Source of the DNA: Allostellaceae bacterium
GTDB taxonomy: Bacteria; Pseudomonadota; Alphaproteobacteria; ATCC43930; CGMCC-115725
Direction: 5' to 3'
Length of the DNA: 64,000 nt
Assembly (NCBI GenBank): GCA_025451725.1
Contig: JANWJX010000040.1
Span: 26,168-90,167, forward strand
The notes below the pieces were generated by a model. The model was not told where the DNA came from. It did no database searches and was given only the letters and a program-made list of their open reading frames with translations. Positions 62,509 to 64,000 of the stretch are shown piece by piece; the first letter of the stretch is position 1; every line of letters begins with the position of its first letter. A program made the translations under genes and the position numbers.

Positions 62509-63251
62509 GCACGCCCAAATGTTTCCCCTCCCCCCTTGAGGGGGAGGGAAGCCTCGCCCTCAAGGGGGGAGGGGTCGATTGGACACAAATCGAATCCGAG
62601 ATGAACGAGCGCGGTTATTCCATCGTTCGCGATTTACTGTCGCCTGACGAATGCGCCGCGCTCGCCGCGCTGTACGACGACGAAACGCGCTTTCGCAGCC
62701 GCGTCGTGATGGCGCGGCATAATTTCGGCCGTGGCGAGTACAAATATCTTTCCTATCCGCTGCCGGAGCCGGTCGCTGCGTTGCGCACGGCGCTCTATCC
62801 GCCGCTCGCCGCCATGGCCAACCGCTGGCACGAGGCGCTTCGCTCGGAGACGCGCTTTCCGGCGACCCATGCCGCTTTCCTGAACCAATGCCATGCGGCG
62901 GGGCAAGCGCGGCCGACGCCGTTGCTGCTGCGCTACGGCGCAGGCGATTACAACTGCCTGCACCAGGATCTCTACGGCGACCAGGTGTTTCCGATCCAGG
63001 CGACGGCGCTGCTGTCGTCGCCCGGCGATTTTACCGGCGGCGAATTCGTCCTGACCGAACAGCGCCCGCGCATGCAGTCGCGCGCCGAAGTCGTGCCGCT
63101 GGGGCAGGGCGACGCGGTGCTGTTCGCGGTGAATCAACGACCGGTACGGGGATCGCGTAGCGTGTACCGCGTCGCCATGCGTCACGGCGTCAGCCGCATC
63201 CGTTCCGGTCGTCGCATGACGCTCGGCATCATTTTCCACGACGCAAGCTGA
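62505..63251 (+). CDS. 2OG-Fe(II) oxygenase coupled to ada
   Basis: A 248-residue oxygenase of the prolyl-hydroxylase-like type (COG3826-like from memory), not AlkB by sequence. Iron ligands are HQD in NCLHQDLYGD near residue 152 and a distal H in YRVAMRHGVSRI near 230, followed by arginine for 2OG. The only in-frame start ahead of the conserved VDWTQIESEM is the GTG at 62505, overlapping the ada stop. This makes a 50-base palindromic repeat part of the N-terminus (PSPLEGEG... segment). An ATG at 62601 would omit the conserved start. Its pairing with ada suggests a role in alkylation damage. Confidence 0.82.
   Translation: MSTPKCFPSPLEGEGSLALKGGGVDWTQIESEMNERGYSIVRDLLSPDECAALAALYDDETRFRSRVVMARHNFGRGEYKYLSYPLPEPVAALRTALYPPLAAMANRWHEALRSETRFPATHAAFLNQCHAAGQARPTPLLLRYGAGDYNCLHQDLYGDQVFPIQATALLSSPGDFTGGEFVLTEQRPRMQSRAEVVPLGQGDAVLFAVNQRPVRGSRSVYRVAMRHGVSRIRSGRRMTLGIIFHDAS
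62525..62574. repeat. Palindromic repeat lying inside the 2OG oxygenase reading frame
   Basis: Perfect 18-bp arms (CCCCTCCCCCCTTGAGGG / CCCTCAAGGGGGGAGGGG, 62525-62542 and 62557-62574) separated by 14 bases. Read in the gene's frame it gives FPSPLEGEGSLALKGGG, with no stop. PSPLEGEG-type translations mark a repeat family common in alphaproteobacterial intergenic regions (recollection). Confidence 0.75.
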
Positions 63252-63254
63252 GCG

Positions 63255-63803
63255 TCAGGCCGCGAAATCGTCCTTGGTGAAGATTGCCACCAGCTCGATG
63301 CCTTCCTTGGCGAGGTTGGCCTTGGCGCCTTCGAGCCGGTCGACGATGGTCACGATCTTGGCGATCTTGCCGCCGCGCTCGCGCACCGCGTTGACTGCTT
63401 TCATCACCGAGCCGCCGGTCGTGGTCACGTCCTCGAACAAGACGGTCTTGCCGCCGTCGGCGTACTGACCGTCGATCAGCTTGTTGGTGCCGTGGCCCTT
63501 CGCTTCCTTGCGGACGAAGAAGGCGCGGATCGGCCGCTCGGGCCAGCTCCGCATCGCGACCGCGGTGGCGATCGGCACCGCGCCGATCTCAAGTCCGCCG
63601 ACTTGGTCGATGCCGTCGTTCCTGATGGTCTCGAACAACACGTCGGCGATCAGCGCCACGCCTTCGGGATCGAACATAGTCTTCTTCATATCGAAGTAGA
63701 AAGTCGACCCGGCGCCCGAGGCGAGTTTGAAGTCGCCGCCGGCGGAAAACGATTTTTCCCTGATGACGTCGCGCAGACGCGCGCGCTTTTGAGCGATGGT
63801 CAT
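63255..63803 (-). CDS. pyrE: Orotate phosphoribosyltransferase
   Basis: A 182-residue enzyme transferring PRPP onto orotate to give OMP, the fifth step of UMP synthesis. The PRPP motif is TVLFEDVTTTGGSV near residue 120. GGLEIGAVPIATAVA near 69 and FVRKEAKGHGTNK near 96 (catalytic loop) are typical. Convergent with the 2OG oxygenase gene, three bases apart. Standalone, not in an operon with pyrC here. Confidence 0.95.
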   Translation of the reverse strand: MTIAQKRARLRDVIREKSFSAGGDFKLASGAGSTFYFDMKKTMFDPEGVALIADVLFETIRNDGIDQVGGLEIGAVPIATAVAMRSWPERPIRAFFVRKEAKGHGTNKLIDGQYADGGKTVLFEDVTTTGGSVMKAVNAVRERGGKIAKIVTIVDRLEGAKANLAKEGIELVAIFTKDDFAA

Positions 63804-63844
63804 GCCCGGAGGCTAAGTGGGGATTCGTCGCCTGTCACGGGGAT

Positions 63845-64000
63845 TCAGCCGCGCTTGCGTCGCGGCTTGGCGGGCGGCTCGTAGAGGCGCGCCGCGCGCG
63901 TCTGATAGGCACGAAATTCCGCCTCGCGCAGATAGGCGCGCAGCGCCTCGCGGACCAGTTCGGAGCGCGTGCGGTGCTCGCTGCGACACGCGGCCTCAAT
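63845..64000 (-). CDS. Ribbon-helix-helix (CopG-like) regulator, C-terminal part
   Basis: The last 51 codons of a gene entering from the right edge. Translation IEAACRSEHRTRSELVREAL-type shows the helix-turn of a ribbon-helix-helix protein (RTRSELVREALRAYL) and ends in a basic tail KPRRKRG. Antitoxin or transcription regulator. The N-terminal strand that would contact DNA lies outside the window. It lies 41 bases upstream of pyrE on the same strand, but co-transcription cannot be judged. Confidence 0.6.
   Translation of the reverse strand: MEAACRSEHRTRSELVREALRAYLREAEFRAYQTRAARLYEPPAKPRRKRG

Overview
The window is GC-rich, gene-dense bacterial chromosome, almost certainly from an alphaproteobacterium close to the Hyphomicrobiales (Rhizobiales), for example a Bradyrhizobium- or Xanthobacteraceae-like lineage. 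The signs are tsaB and a NifU-family gene close together, a plant-type glutamate-cysteine ligase beside rsmE, DUF4239 and DUF1345 membrane proteins, BMP-family nucleoside transport, the ergothioneine pair egtB-egtD, and intergenic palindromic repeats whose cores (GGCTTGACCCGGC, CCTCATCCTGAGGAG, PSPLEGEG-type) are common in that group. The genus is inference. I saw no tRNA, rRNA, CRISPR array, transposase or phage gene.

Layout. 1-6.6 kb: housekeeping and stress genes (partial tsaB, ddpX, nfu, gshA, rsmE, msrB) and three uncharacterised secreted or membrane-anchored proteins. 6.5-11.4 kb: the conserved operon prkA-yeaH-spoVR on the minus strand. 11.7-14.6 kb: a phosphotransferase, a DUF1345 membrane protein and a GDT1-family cation transporter. 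14.1-20.4 kb: nucleoside salvage, with two nucleoside 2-deoxyribosyltransferase-like genes flanking cytidine deaminase, followed by a complete BMP/ABC nucleoside importer. 20.4-26.2 kb: two DUF4239 proteins, an aldehyde dehydrogenase, a haem-c-containing adenylate cyclase and a PAP2 phosphatase. 26.4-33.3 kb: oxidative catabolism, with a tri-haem cytochrome c facing a molybdenum hydroxylase pair (iorAB type), an MHS-family transporter and a Rieske oxygenase.

33.5-42.3 kb is the most distinctive part. Seven overlapping or abutting genes form a chemosensory operon of the alternative-cellular-function type (CheW, CheR-TPR, CheW, MCP, CheA-REC, CheB). The gene content resembles Wsp, but the last gene is a REC-REC-REC-histidine kinase instead of a diguanylate cyclase. 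There is no CheY, flagellar gene or GGDEF gene nearby, so the output is probably a further phosphorelay.

42.4-53.5 kb: a secreted PQQ-like beta-propeller, an orphan Leu/Ile/Val-type binding protein, a methionine pair (metA-type plus metY-type), a coupled thiamine-diphosphate enzyme and class IV aminotransferase, an enoyl-CoA hydratase, and egtB-egtD. 53.6-64 kb: a GAF-GAF-PAS-PAS histidine kinase, HU, a Rieske oxygenase with a penicillin-acylase-family hydrolase, a PEBP protein, ada with an exact Ada-box upstream and a coupled 2OG-Fe(II) oxygenase, pyrE, and a partial ribbon-helix-helix regulator.

Many genes are joined by ATGA, GTGA or TGATG overlaps, or meet tail to tail with almost no spacer. 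Non-coding DNA is therefore scarce, and the few AT-rich or palindromic islands stand out.
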